From Ischnura elegans (taxonomy: Eukaryota > Arthropoda > Insecta > Odonata > Coenagrionidae), in NCBI RefSeq assembly GCF_921293095.1, contig NW_025791658.1, forward strand, positions 4,960,001 to 5,024,000: a stretch of DNA of 64,000 bases. Reading direction: 5' to 3'. The notes under the pieces are model-generated. The model saw nothing but the letters and a program-made list of their open reading frames with translations. It had not been told where the DNA came from and made no database searches. Numbering within the stretch: the first letter of the stretch is position 1; every line of letters begins with the position of its first letter. Of the stretch, positions 21,421 through 31,567 are shown piece by piece. The translations under genes were made by a program, and so were the position numbers.

Positions 21421-22049
21421 TTTAGTTACAAAAACATTTTACTGCACAGCCAAAGTTGGTCATATGTCAATAATGTATCACGATAACCACAAGAGGGGCA
21501 ATAATGGACTCTGCAAAACTGAGACATCCAGAATTACTCCTAAAATACAAACCTATTAATCACTGACAAAAACCAAGGTTGAAGGTGTTCCTTGCGGTCA
21601 GAAGATATGACCCAAAACAACTTCGCTTCCTTCAGTTGAACCTAAATTTTGTCCACACACTCACTGAAATCCAACCATTCAGGCATTTTTAGCTCCACGA
21701 CCAATAAAAGACCTACTTTTTCTTCCCTGTTTTAACAGAAATTCAGAAGCACCATTATTGCCGGTTGTTTTTCTTCGTCCTCTTCTCGAATTATTCTTCT
21801 CGTTGGAATCTAGAATAATAATAATAAGACCAAGGATTAAATTAGTGATGGGGAAATGATTGAAAAAAATATAATCAGGATCGATTAGAGCTACACCGTC
21901 AAAAGGGTCTAGCAGGTTAAGATGGTGAAAAGTGCCCCCAGATATTTTGTAAGACAAAAAATATACACTTAAAATAAGGAAATCGATTCAAGTGCTGGCG
22001 ATAACATCATGGTTAATTAGTCAGGAGATACGAAAAAAATTCCAAATTA
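21421..22049. other. No recognisable feature
   Basis: The minus-strand ORF at 21679-21957 (92 codons, hydrophobic stretch HFPITNLILGLIIIILD, then a basic tail) has no recognised family. No repeats are assigned. Confidence 0.3.
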
Positions 22050-22230
22050 GATGATATTTATTAACATATTATTAGAATTTAGTGAATTGAAATAAAATTG
22101 TGAAAAAAAAAGGTTTTAGTACGTTTAATCCACTCTTTTGGAACGTAACCCCTAATTAGTATGGAAGTCAATGGTTCGACTTTCGTAGAAGTTTTCCGGG
22201 ATGCATTGTGTGCGAACCGGGGGCCACCTG
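22050..22230 (+). mobile_element. X3: right-end fragment of X family
   Basis: Matches the right 180 bp of X2 (about 49765-49938). The shared words are GGTTTTAGTACGT, GGAACGTAACCCCTAATTAG and TATGGAAGTCAATGGTT, ending in CCACCTG followed by TA. The rest of the element is missing. Confidence 0.75.
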
Positions 22231-22512
22231 TATTATTTCTTTATGTTACGCTAATTTGCCGAAATACCGGATAATTAGGGTGAGACAAGCGTTAAATCTA
22301 ATCTCATTAACATAGGTATTTAATCAATTATGGAAGTGCCGGTATACCGGTATTTTTTCGCCGGTATTACCGGGACAGCACTATTATTGCTTTTTTATAC
22401 TCATCACAAAAATACCGGTACTTTTTCAAGTACCGCCCATGCTCAGTGGGGTCTCAATGTCAAAAAAATCAAGATGGAAAAAAGTCAAAATGTCATTCAG
22501 GGAAACTACTCG
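22231..22512. other. CCGGTA-rich spacer
   Basis: Around 22335-22435 the palindromic word ATACCGGTA/CCGGTATACCGG recurs four or five times. It looks like the remains of a terminal repeat array of an unidentified element. Confidence 0.4.
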
Positions 22513-22720
22513 CCAGAACCAGAATGACGTCACACAGGCTTCTCCCAGCATTCATACTTTGCCGCCACGTATTTGCGCGCTTGTAAATTTTCACTTTTCA
22601 TTTAATCGCGAAAAATTGGTAGATATGGCCATTTAAAAATCTAAAAGGTGAAATACATAATCGAGGAGTGATAAACTTTTGATTTAGGCATTAAAAAAAT
22701 AATAGGAAACCACCATATTA
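22513..22720 (+). mobile_element. A-family right-end fragment A18
   Basis: Right third of family A, from CAGAACCAGAATGACGTCAC to AGGAAACCACCATATTA. It is fused at left to unrelated sequence and adjoins F1 at right. Confidence 0.8.
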
Positions 22721-22723
22721 CTA

Positions 22724-23410
22724 CAGTAAAACCTCTGTAGTGAACCTCTTTACATCATAAACCTCCATACTTCATACCACCCCTACGGTCCCGTCAGATT
22801 TACATGTAAATTTATAGGCAAACCTCTTTGTAGTGAACCTCTTTATCTCGTAAAACCTCTATTTATCATACCAAGGAGATACCCCCGAGACGACCGAACT
22901 ACCTCTGCAAATCGTGTCGAGACAACTAGAGACAATTAATGTAGCTTTGATTACGTATATGGAATGACATTTTCAGCGATAAATGATTCACTCTTTTTTT
23001 TCTTTTACACCTTTAATATGCTGTAGTTTTCACGTTAATCATTAGTTGTGGCCATTTTGTTCCATATGAGAGTATACCTAACAGTAAATAAGAAAAAAGG
23101 TATCCAAATCTTTTTAAGTGACTGTTGAATTAAGAGAGATCACATCGCTTTCTCTGGGATCAATCTGGTAAAAATCATGTGTTAGCGCTCGCTTTCTGAA
23201 ATTATTAAATAATGAATATATGTCCACTAATGCACGCATGTTTGATTAAAAACATAAATATAACGTTTTAAAGGACTGTAGGTTCCTTTCATTTCTGAGG
23301 GATATGAAAAATGGTGCACATCACTGAAACCTCTCTATAGTGAACCTCCATACATCGAATTGCCCAAATTTTGGTTCCCTCCATTACGATGTAGAGAGGT
23401 TTTAACGTAA
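22724..23410 (+). mobile_element. F1: Tigger-like MITE, ~690 bp
   Basis: Starts at TA then CAGTAAAACCTCTGTAGTGA and ends in GATGTAGAGAGGTTTTAACG. AACCTC words repeat several times at both ends (TAGTGAACCTC at left, ATAGTGAACCTCCATACATC at right). Five copies occur in the window. No ORF of note. Confidence 0.85.
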
Positions 23411-23486
23411 TAACATTCACGGTTTTTTCCAGGTTTTAACAGTCTAAATATCATCAAATTCACAATCTGCAGATAAGGCCTCACAT
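23411..23486 (+). mobile_element. B-family 5' fragment between F1 and F2
   Basis: CATTCACGGTTTTTTCCAGG, then AACAGTCTAAAT and AAATTCACAATCTG, match the 5' part of B1. It is trapped between two F elements. Confidence 0.65.
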
Positions 23487-23988
23487 TCAAAATACAGTAA
23501 AACCTCTTTGTAGTGAACCTCTTCACATCATAAACCTCCATACTTCATACTACCCCTATGGTCCTGTCAGATTTACGTGTAAATTTATAGATATACCTCT
23601 ATGTAATGAACCTTTTTATATCGTAAAACCTCTATTTATGATACCAAGCAGATACCCCCGAGACAACCTAACTACCACTGTATATCACACCAAGACAACT
23701 AGAGACCATTAATGCAGCTGTGATTGTGTACATGGAATGACATTTTCAGCTATAAATGTTTCACCCTTATTTTTTTTCTTATATACCTTTAGTATGCTGT
23801 AGTTTTCACATTAATCATTAGTTGTGGCCATTTTGTTCCATATGAGAGCATACCTAACAGTAAATAAGAAAAAAGGTATCCAACCATCCTAATCATTTTA
23901 AGTGACTGTTGAATTACGAGAGATCACATCGTTTTCTCCCGAATCATGGTAAAAATCATGCCATAGCACTCGCTTACTGTTATTATTA

Positions 23989-24154
23989 CCGTATATGTCT
24001 GAATTCGTCCCCCCTTTTTTTCCAAAAATACCTATGGTAAAAGTAAAGGGAGGGGACTATATTCAAACGCACATATTTAACATTTCCCGAAACTGAAACC
24101 TCAAAATTAGGGGGGGACTATATTCAGAGGGGGACTGTATTCGGAGAAATACGG
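23989..24154. mobile_element. J: 166-bp TA-flanked MITE
   Basis: Flanked by TA on both sides. The ends are CCGTATATGTCTGAATTCG and CGGAGAAATACGG, with GTCCCCC/GGGGGAC inside each. The inverted repeats are imperfect. Pogo/mariner-like by its TA target, inserted in F2. Confidence 0.7.
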
Positions 24155-24298
24155 TAAATAGTAAATATATGTTCACTAATGCATGCATGTTTGCTTAAAC
24201 ATGTAAATATAATGGTTTACAAGACAGTAGTGCCTTCATTTCCGAAGGATATGAAAAAATGGTGCCTACCACTGAAACCTCTCTATAGTGAACCTCCA

Positions 24299-25175
24299 CA
24301 GTGGTGCAGCGAGAGGGGGTTTTGGGGGATAAAACCCCCCCCAGAGCACAGACATTTTTTTAAGTTTAATCTATTTTATTTATTTGGATTAATATTACTT
24401 ATGGAATAGTGTAAGGATTAATAAATTATCCCTCAGAAGGCCGTAAAACTCACCAACTTTAACCATATACCTTAAATTTTTTCTGGCAGAGGGTCCTCGC
24501 ACCTCCCGCTTACCCTGACAGGTATGCCATACACCCAGACACCCCAGTATTAGTAGTGCCTGAAATAGCAGGGTTCCCACTCTATCTTAATTATGAAATT
24601 CACGGTTTTTCCAGGATTTCATGGTCTAAATACCGTCAAATTCACGGTCTGTTGCTAAGCCATTTTAGGCAGAAATATTGATGACCGAACAATCTCCACC
24701 CGCACGTTAACTAAAAATTTATCAACGGCGACATGTGCCGTGAATTCAAACGTAGCAATGAAAGTGCTATTTCTCGTGACGTCACCTATCGATATCAAAA
24801 TTTAGCTTAAGGTTGTGAGTGGCAAAATGGAGGGAGCAGTGAGGTAGGGAAGTAAAGAAGTGTCTGATTTTTCGCCAGGGTTAATGAACACTTTGTTTGC
24901 TGGTCTTCCAATCACAGGCTCAAGATCAACGTGTCGTCATGGCACAAGGCACCAATAATAATTGCACTTCGAATATACGTGTGGAGATAAATGTATCTGC
25001 TCGGCCTTGAAACATGATTTAAATATCATTTTTTCTTTTGATCTGTCAACTGTATTTCTTTTTCTATAAGTTTGAGAGATTTTTAAGGTTTTATGATGAA
25101 ATTCACGGCTATTTCCAGGTTTTTTCACGGTTGAGTGGGAACCCTTCCTAGCCTTAATTCCTAGCTGTGCCCCTG
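24299..25175. mobile_element. G1: hAT-like element with perfect 8-bp target duplication
   Basis: AACCTCCA occurs at 24291-24298 and 25176-25183, and intact F copies have a single AACCTCCA there. The ends are CAGTGGTGCAGCGAG and CTAGCTGTGCCCCTG, imperfect inverted repeats. Runs of G and C lie just inside the left end. A B-family copy (24569-25144) occupies its right part. A related copy is at 42652-42905. Confidence 0.85.
24569..25144 (+). mobile_element. B2: B-family element nested in G1
   Basis: Starts CAGGGTTCCCACTC and ends GTTGAGTGGGAACCC, slightly decayed at the last bases. It is highly similar to B1 throughout. The order of insertion is F2, then G1, then B2. Confidence 0.85.
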
Positions 25176-25255
25176 AACCTCCATACATCAAATTGCCCAA
25201 ATTTTGGTCCCCTCTATTACGATGTAAAGAGGTTACACTGTTTTATCATACTCAC

Positions 25256-25748
25256 CAGGTAAGCTCAAATCCATAGATGCATCCTGCTCTTTTGTTAGAC
25301 GACTTCGTCTCGTCTTAACCCTGTTCTCTCCATTAGACACAACCTTCACTGTGGGCACATACAAATCATCGCCATCTTTTCTGCGCCGTTCTTTGCGTAC
25401 CTTGGGTGAGGGGGAAAAACTAAGGCTGCAATAGGGGGCTTTGCGGAGGTCAAACCAACGAGAATAATTGAGGGTCATGCTGATTCGCTGCCATTCACTT
25501 CGCCTGCGCAACCCTTCACGTCCCTGCGCGACGCACGGCACGTCCGAGGCCACGCTCTCACTTTTGCTGCGTTTCCGCAACTGCCCCGTCTTCTTCCTCT
25601 CTTCCTGAGGCGAGAATGGGACATCGTCCAATATGAGGTGATCCATATCACTATGCTCCACTCCAGGGCAGCTTTCGGCAGAATATTTTCTCTTTCTGCG
25701 CCTAGGAGTCCTTTTGGTTTCACTTGATGCCACTTCATCAGCCAGCTC
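25256..25748 (-). CDS. ZAD gene, exon 4 (linker region)
   Basis: Acceptor TTCTTTGCAG precedes GAG CTG GCT at 25748. A consensus donor GTGAGTATG follows at 25255. The exon is 493 bp, enters in phase 0 and leaves in phase 1. The peptide starts ELADEVASSETKRTPRRRKR. It has two basic clusters (RRRKRKY near residue 16, RKERRRK near residue 130), probable nuclear localisation signals, with acidic and serine-rich stretches between. This suits the linker between a ZAD domain and C2H2 fingers. Its phase matches exon 3. The intron borders are made almost wholly of F elements: F2 ends 15 bp from the donor and F3 starts about 20 bp from the acceptor. Confidence 0.7.
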
Positions 25749-25769
25749 CTGCAAAGAATCGACAAAATA

Positions 25770-26455
25770 CAGTAAAACCTCCATGTAGTGAATCTCTTTA
25801 CATCATAAACCTCCATACTTCATACCACCCCGTAAGGTCCCGTCAGATTTACATGTAAATTTATAGGCAAACCTCTTTGTAGCGAACCTCTTTATCTCAT
25901 AACACCTCCACTTATCATACCAAGGAGTCACCCTCGAGATGGCCAAACTACCTCCACAAATCGTACCGAGACAACTAGAGACCATTAATGCAGCCGGGAT
26001 TACGTTCATGGAATGACATTTTCAGCGATAGATGTTTCAAACTTATTTATTCTCTTATACACCTTTAATATGCTGTAATTTTCACGTTAACCATTAGTTA
26101 CTACCATTTTGTTCCATATGAGAGCATGCCTAACAGTAAATAAGAAAAAAGATATCCAACTATTCTGATAATTTTAAGTGACTGTTGAATTAAGAGAGAT
26201 CACATTGTTTCCTCTCGAATCATGGTAAAAATCATGCAATAGCACTCGCTTTCTGTTGTTATAAAATAATAAATACATGTTCACTAATGCATGCATGTTT
26301 GTTTAAACACATGCATAAATATAATTGTTTAAAAGACAGTAGTGCCTTTCATTTCCGAAGGATATGAAAAAATGGTGCCTATCACTGAAACATCTCTATA
26401 GTGAACCTCCATACATCGAATTGCCCCTCCATTACGATGTAAAGTGGTTTTACTG
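25770..26455 (+). mobile_element. F3: complete F-family MITE
   Basis: TA at 25768-25769 and 26456-26457. It begins CAGTAAAACCTCCATGTAG and ends AAAGTGGTTTTACTG. On the gene's strand its left end lies just upstream of the acceptor of exon 4, so any branch point must lie inside or at the edge of the MITE. Confidence 0.9.
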
Positions 26456-26457
26456 TA

Positions 26458-26818
26458 ATCAAAACAATCATCGTGGGAATCTCAGCATCAGGAATTTGAA
26501 AATGCATTTGGATCCGAAAATATCCAATGCGAAAGATCTTGCAGTGAAGCTTTCTCGGGTTTCGCACCGGGTCAGGTCCTCCATTTCTCCTTCCAACGTT
26601 TCCACGGACAACTCGCCCATCGTCATAAGGGATTCAGGAATCCAATACCAATTCCTCAAAGTCTCGGGGTATATATGCATAATTCTGAGGTTGAGGGCGG
26701 TTCAGTGTCTCCTAATTGGCTGCCAGTCTCCTCGCATTTTTAAGAGGTGGTCCCATATATGGCTTAAATTATAGCCGCAGTCTCTGTTGATGACCGCCCT
26801 CACCCACAGAATTCTTTA
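26458..26818. other. Unassigned sequence in ZAD gene intron
   Basis: Open frames cross here on both strands (26364-26774 plus; 26382-26567 and 26468-26680 minus) and composition is a little richer in GC, but I recognise no domain or splice pair. It could be a decayed element or an unrecognised exon. Confidence 0.3.
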
Positions 26819-26820
26819 TA

Positions 26821-27045
26821 CAGTGGAACTTGGTTATAACGGCATCGGCTGTAATGTCAACTCGGGTTTAACGTCACATTTTATACAGACCAGCCAAAAT
26901 TGAACATTTTATGTTATACGAAAACCCGTTCATATCGTTGACAAATATTGCGATGCTCGGGTATAGCGTCGAAAATTTTGCGATTCTTAGGTTGCAAAAG
27001 TGCTTCACTGCTGCACTGCTTCAACATTCAGCGCGCTCAGGGAGG
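26821..27045 (+). mobile_element. Tigger-like left-end fragment
   Basis: TA then CAGTGGAACTTGGTTATAAC, with GGGTTTAACGTC and GTTATACGAAAACCC inside. It resembles the left end of Y (45165). Broken at right by A6. Confidence 0.6.
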
Positions 27046-27049
27046 TCAC

Positions 27050-27522
27050 AGGGAGTCCTCGTTTCTATACGAGTAGAAAGTAGTTTTACATCGTCTGAGA
27101 TTACCAATGCATGCATGAGGCACAGAGCTCAGGGAAACATCTCTCAATAATCGCACATTAAAAATGCCTATGGTCAGAGGTTTTCCTTCGTTTGATAGGG
27201 TATTAATAATCCTTATTTAAGCCAAGCGCTACCTGCTAGCAGGGTACTCTGCTACCTGCTAGCATCCTGCGTCGTATCAGTGCTCAGAGCCTTGCCCCAA
27301 GGTCACCTCACTTGCGGCAGCGGGAACCAGAACGAGGTCACATGGGAGTATTCCCGGCATTCATACTTAGAAGTCGCGTTTTCGCGCGCTTGAAAATTTT
27401 CACTTTTCATTTAATTGCGAAAAATAGATATCGTCATTTAAAAATCTATAAGAGTGAAATACGTACTCCAGGAGTAATAATCTTTCGATTTAGGCAATAA
27501 AAAAACAAAAGGAAACCACCCT
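27050..27522 (+). mobile_element. A-family copy A6, 5'-truncated
   Basis: Begins at GTCACAGGGAGTCCTCGTTT and continues through the right end GGAAACCACCCTC. The left ~190 bp are missing. Confidence 0.85.
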
Positions 27523-27942
27523 CTTTGCATCCTGCATAAGTGGTAATATCCCCTCCTGAAGTGAAAACGAGAAGTTGACGAATTTTAGGTGAAAGTGTCC
27601 GAGCTTTGTGATTTTGTTTGATAAAATTTTGCGAGAAAATGTCTCAAAAACTTTCAGGAGCTATGTGACGAGTTCAAGAATTGATCAAATCGTTCGCAAA
27701 AAGTAAGGCGAGAAAAATTCCATTGTAATATTTAATAAATATTCTTCTATAGTACCATGTATTTTTCATTTTTATTGTAGTTTCATCTTGAAATTTTTAA
27801 ATATACTTGTATGTTTTACTTTCATATTCAATAAAATATCTGTACATATTATGAAAAAATTTTTTCAATCACATTTTCAAATCTCCCGATTGCAGATATA
27901 TATATATCAATGTTAAGGGTCAGTGGGTTTTGGGGTGACGGT
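27523..27942. other. No recognisable feature
   Basis: AT-rich intronic sequence with a short (AT)n tract near 27897-27906. Nothing else is seen. Confidence 0.4.
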
Positions 27943-28092
27943 ATGAACGTCGGCAGTTTTGCAGATCCACACAGTGGCGATCTCGAGAACATTTTACGAA
28001 GTCTATTCGCCGGTAAAAAACTAAATCTTTAAACGCACATTTGGAGACCGACTTGATTATCCTTTTGTGTAATATTTGTGAGTAAGCTTATC
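27943..28092 (-). repeat. Inverted partner of 14985-15122
   Basis: GAACGTCGGCAGTTTTGCAG through GAGTAAGCTTATCCAAT is the reverse complement of the 15-kb segment. It runs straight into a reversed A copy, exactly as at 14.3-15.1 kb. Confidence 0.75.
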
Positions 28093-28094
28093 CA

Positions 28095-28420
28095 ATAGGG
28101 TGGTTACCTATTTTTTTATTGCCTAAATCTAAAGATTATTACTCCTAGAGTATGTATTTCACGCTTCTAGACTTTTACATGATGAAATCTATTTTTCCCA
28201 ATTGATTGAAAAGTGTAAATTCGCACGCACAATTCAAGCGCACGAAAATGCGACGGCTAAGTATGAATGCTGGGAAAAGCCCATGTGACATCCTTCTGGT
28301 TCCGGCTGCCACCGTGTGAGGCCACCTGGTGCGAGGCTATGAGTGCCGTGCTACGATGCAGGCTGCTAGCAGGTAGCGCTTAGCCTGATTAAAGATTATT
28401 AATACCCTATCAAGCAAAGG
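28095..28420 (-). mobile_element. A-family copy A7, interrupted by LINE
   Basis: Reverse-oriented right half of family A, of the same subfamily as A5. It ends at TCAAGCAAAGG (28410-28420), where LINE sequence begins. The same 11 bases recur at 31310-31320 on the far side of the LINE material, followed by a short A remnant. Confidence 0.85.
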
Positions 28421-28960
28421 TTTTTCGAACTAGTGCGCAGATTCTATGAGGAGGGATGCTGGCCGGAAGATTTCGTGAAGACGGTTTTAATTCCGCTTCC
28501 GAAAAAGAAGAAATCTGTGGAATGCGGAGATTATAGGACTATCAGCCTAATATCGCATGCGGCGAAAGTGGTACTGAGGATATTGAACAGACGAATGGAG
28601 GCGAGGGCAAAAGAATATTTGGGCGAAGATCAGTTTGGTTTCAGAAAAGGGAAGTCAACTCGTGATGCGATAGCAATAATGAGGTCCCTCGTCGAGAGGA
28701 ACCCAGAATATGAGCAGGACGTATATGCGTGTTTCGTGGATTTTGAAAAAGCGTTTGATAGGGTGAACTGGGTGAAGTTAATGGATATTCTCAAGAGAAT
28801 GGGTGTAGATTGGAGGGATAGACGACTGATTCGTAATCTGTATATGGCCCTCTATCGCCACTGCTCTTTAACGTGTACGCTGAAGAGGTGGTAAGGGAAG
28901 CATGGGACGAGTTGGAAGCTGGAATGAAAGTGGGAGGAATGATGTTCAAATCAGTGAGAT
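28421..28960 (+). pseudogene. Non-LTR retrotransposon, reverse-transcriptase fragment 1
   Basis: Encodes the N-terminal part of a LINE reverse transcriptase: LIPLPKKKKSVECGDYRTIS, then QFGFRKGKSTRDAI (fingers region) and CFVDFEKAFDRVNW (motif A, F-x-D-x-x-K-A-F-D). A deletion relative to fragment 2 joins ATGGC to CCTCTATC (76 bp missing, 2-bp microhomology) and shifts the frame. The remainder (to MMFKSVR) is read only in another frame. It ends in an (ATA)n run. The clade is uncertain: the YGAETW-type family seen in fragment 2 is common in arthropod LINEs. Confidence 0.85.
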
Positions 28961-29034
28961 AATAATAATAATTAAATTTTCTACTACCCTCCCATATGCT
29001 TTATAAACAGTATTAATAAATGAACTGGCAAGGA

Positions 29035-29701
29035 ATAGGGTAGTTTCCTTCATCAAAGGAAACGAAAGGCATTGATAGCGATTCGTTACCCACCATTAGT
29101 GTATTCATAATACACAAATTATTTGGTTTTTGAAATACCGGTTTAGACGAATGGCAAGGGTCAAATTTTATCCTCATTTGAAAAAGGCCAGATTGGCGCC
29201 CATGCGATTCCACTCCGCATGACGTCACAGGGACCTAGTTTCTACACGAGAGGATAGGAGTTTTACATCGTCTGAGGTTACCAATGCGTGCATGAGGCAC
29301 AGAGCTCAGGGAAACATGTCTTAATAATCACCTATTAAAACTGGCTAAGGTCGAAAAGTTTTCTTCGTTTAATAAGGTATTAATAAACCTTTTTTAAGCC
29401 AAGCGCTACCAGCCAGCAAGGTACTCAGCTATCCGCTAGCATCCTGCGACGTATCAGCGCTAAGCCTCGCCTCAAGGTCACCTCACCGGGCGGGAGGGGG
29501 AACCAGAAATACGACGTACGGAGATATTTCCTGGCATTCATACTTAAGCGTCGCGTTTTCGCGCGCTTGAAAATTTTCACTTTTCATTTAATCGCGAAAA
29601 ATAGATGTTGTCATTTAAAAATCTAAAAGCGTGAAATACGTACTCCAGGAGTAATAATCTTTCGATTTAGGCAATAAAAAAATAATAGGAAACCACCCTA
29701 T
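29035..29701 (+). mobile_element. A-family MITE A8, full length
   Basis: Complete copy with AATAGGGTAGTTTCC and GGAAACCACCCTATT ends. Very close to A4, including TGCGATTCCACTCCGCATGA in place of the CACGTG form. It lies between the two LINE fragments. Confidence 0.9.
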
Positions 29702-29747
29702 TAAGTATTTTTAGTAAAATATGCTAACATGGTCATATATAGGGTCA

Positions 29748-30239
29748 AATAGGGTAGTATCCTTCATAAAAAGAAAGGCATTGATTGCGATTCGTTACCC
29801 ACCAATAGTGTATTCATAATATGCAAATTATTTGGTTTTAGATATAGCGGTTTAGACGAATGGCAATGGTCAATTTTATCCTCATTTGAAAAAGGCCAGA
29901 TTGGCTCCCATGCGATGCCACTCCACGTGACGTCACAGGGACCTAGTTTATATACGAGTAGATAGGAATTTCATATCGTCTGAGGTTACCAATGCATGCA
30001 TGAGGCACAGAGCTCAGGGAAACATCTCTTAATAAACACCTATTAAAACTGGCTAAGGTCTGAAAGTTTCCTTCGTTTGACAAGGCATTAATAATCCTTA
30101 TTTAAGCCAAGCGCTACCTGCTAGCAGCCTGTATCACAGCGGCGCACACATCCTCTCTCAAAGGTCACCTCACTAGGCGGAGGCGAGAACCAGAATGACG
30201 TCACACGGGCTTTTCCCAGCACTCATACTTAGCCGTCGC
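29748..30239 (+). mobile_element. A-family copy A9, cut by LINE fragment 2
   Basis: Starts AATAGGGTAGTATCCTTCAT and runs to CTTAGCCGTCGCG, where LINE coding sequence begins without a break. The last ~150 bp of the element are absent. Confidence 0.85.
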
Positions 30240-31309
30240 GAAATGTTAATGGATATTCTCAAGAGAATAGGTGTAGACTGGAGGGATAGACGACTGATTT
30301 GTAATCTGTATATGGCCCAGACTGCGCAAGTGAGGGTAGCGGACGGAGAATCTGGGTGGGCAAGCATTGGCCGAGGTGTGAGACAAGGCTGTCCTCTATC
30401 GCCGCTGCTCTTTAACGTGTACACTGAAGAGATGGTAAGGGAAGCATGGGATGAGTTAGAAGCTGGAATAAAAGTGGGAGGAATGATGTTCAAATCAGTG
30501 AGATTCGCGGATGATCAGGCGCTGATTAGCCAGTCAGCGAGGGGGCTTCAGGCTCTAGTGGATGCGTTGTACGAGCGTTGCGAGGAATATGGGATGAGGA
30601 TTAATCACAAGAAAACTAAGGTAATGCGGTTTTGTAAAGCATCACGAGCGAGGAATGTGAGACTTAAGATAAAGGTGGGAGGTGAAAAACTTGAGCAGGT
30701 TGAGCAATTCAACTATTTAGGCAGTACATTAGAGGAAAATGGATACAGTAGTAAGGACATCAGGAAGAGAATTGCATTAGCGAAGGAGGCGTTCATGAAC
30801 AGGAAGGAGCTTCTGAGAGGATCGTTGTGTAAGAGTTTAAAGAAAAGGTTAGTGAAGAGTTTGATTTGGAGTGTAGCTCTCTACGGTGCGGAAACGTGGA
30901 CACTGAGGAAAGAAGACTAGAGAAGATTGGAGGCATTCGAGATGTGGGTATGGAGAAGAATGGAGAGGGTGAAATGGACGGAGAGGAAAAGGAACGACGA
31001 AGTGCTGGATATGGTTGGCGAGGAGAGGCAGCTTTTAGATGAGATACGGAGGAGACAGAAGGTATGGATGGAGTTAGTGCTTAGTGGTGAGGGGATGTTG
31101 AAAATGGTGCTAGAGGGTAGAATGTTAGGGAAACGAGGGAGGGGAAGGAGAAGAATAGGATTTTTAGATAGATTGAAAGAGAGTAGGCCTTACTGTGAGT
31201 TAAAGAAGTCAGTGCTGGAAGGAAAGGGAGGCTCCCAGATCACTTCTTGCGTACTCCATGGAAACCTACCTTAATCGGTAGAATACTATAATAATAATGT
31301 CAAGCAAAG
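30240..31309 (+). pseudogene. Non-LTR retrotransposon, reverse-transcriptase fragment 2
   Basis: Covers motif B to the C-terminus. Visible are GVRQGCPLSPLLFN (motif B region), VRFADDQALIS (motif C, FADD), NHKKTKVM, FNYLGSTLEENG and SVALYGAETWTL. An in-frame TAG at 30918-30920 separates LRKED from RRLEAFEMWVWRRME; the downstream frame then runs to 31274. A short 3' region ends in an ATAATAATA tail. Its first ~260 bp overlap the end of fragment 1, so the two are not simply halves of one copy. No endonuclease domain is present. Confidence 0.9.
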
Positions 31310-31330
31310 GAAACTTTCCGACTGACTTTA
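31310..31330 (-). mobile_element. A-family remnant beyond the LINE
   Basis: TCAAGCAAAGGAAACTTTCC matches reversed family A and continues where A7 stops at 28420. The duplicated TCAAGCAAAGG is the likely LINE target duplication. Confidence 0.6.
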
Positions 31331-31375
31331 GTCTGCTATAAAAACTGTGTCGATCAGCGAGTATCCCAAACTCAC

Positions 31376-31510
31376 CAGCTTGATTCCGGGATCACTGCAT
31401 TCGTCCGAATCGCTCTCCAGCATCAAACGGAAGCTCTCCTCCTCATCGTATTCCTGCTTTTCGGGAAGATTTCCTTCAGGTCCATCTGCCTGCGCACCAC
31501 CTTTGAGGGC
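31376..31510 (-). CDS. ZAD gene, exon 3 (acidic linker)
   Basis: Acceptor TGCATTGACAG precedes GCC CTC AAA at 31510. The donor GTGAGTTTG follows CTG at 31376. The 135-bp exon is phase 0 at both ends and encodes ALKGGAQADGPEGNLPEKQE followed by YDEEESFRLMLESDSDECSD and PGIKL. Acidic, low-complexity linkers like this are usual between the ZAD domain and zinc fingers. Phases agree with exon 2 and exon 4. The LINE/A junction ends only about 45 bp from its donor. Confidence 0.65.
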
Positions 31511-31567
31511 CTGTCAATGCACATGGTATTCAGTATTTATTTAAGTTCAACGAGGCCGTAAAACCAC

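Larger units (their letters stand above)
23495..25240 (+). mobile_element. F2: F-family MITE interrupted by J and G
   Basis: Starts at TA (23493-23494) then CAGTAAAACCTCTTTGTAG and resumes after insertion G to end near GATGTAAAGAGGTTACACTG. J (23989-24154) and G (24299-25175) are inserted, and G in turn carries B2. F1 and F4 show both sites uninterrupted. Its right end stops 15 bp from the donor site of the ZAD exon at 25256. Confidence 0.85.
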
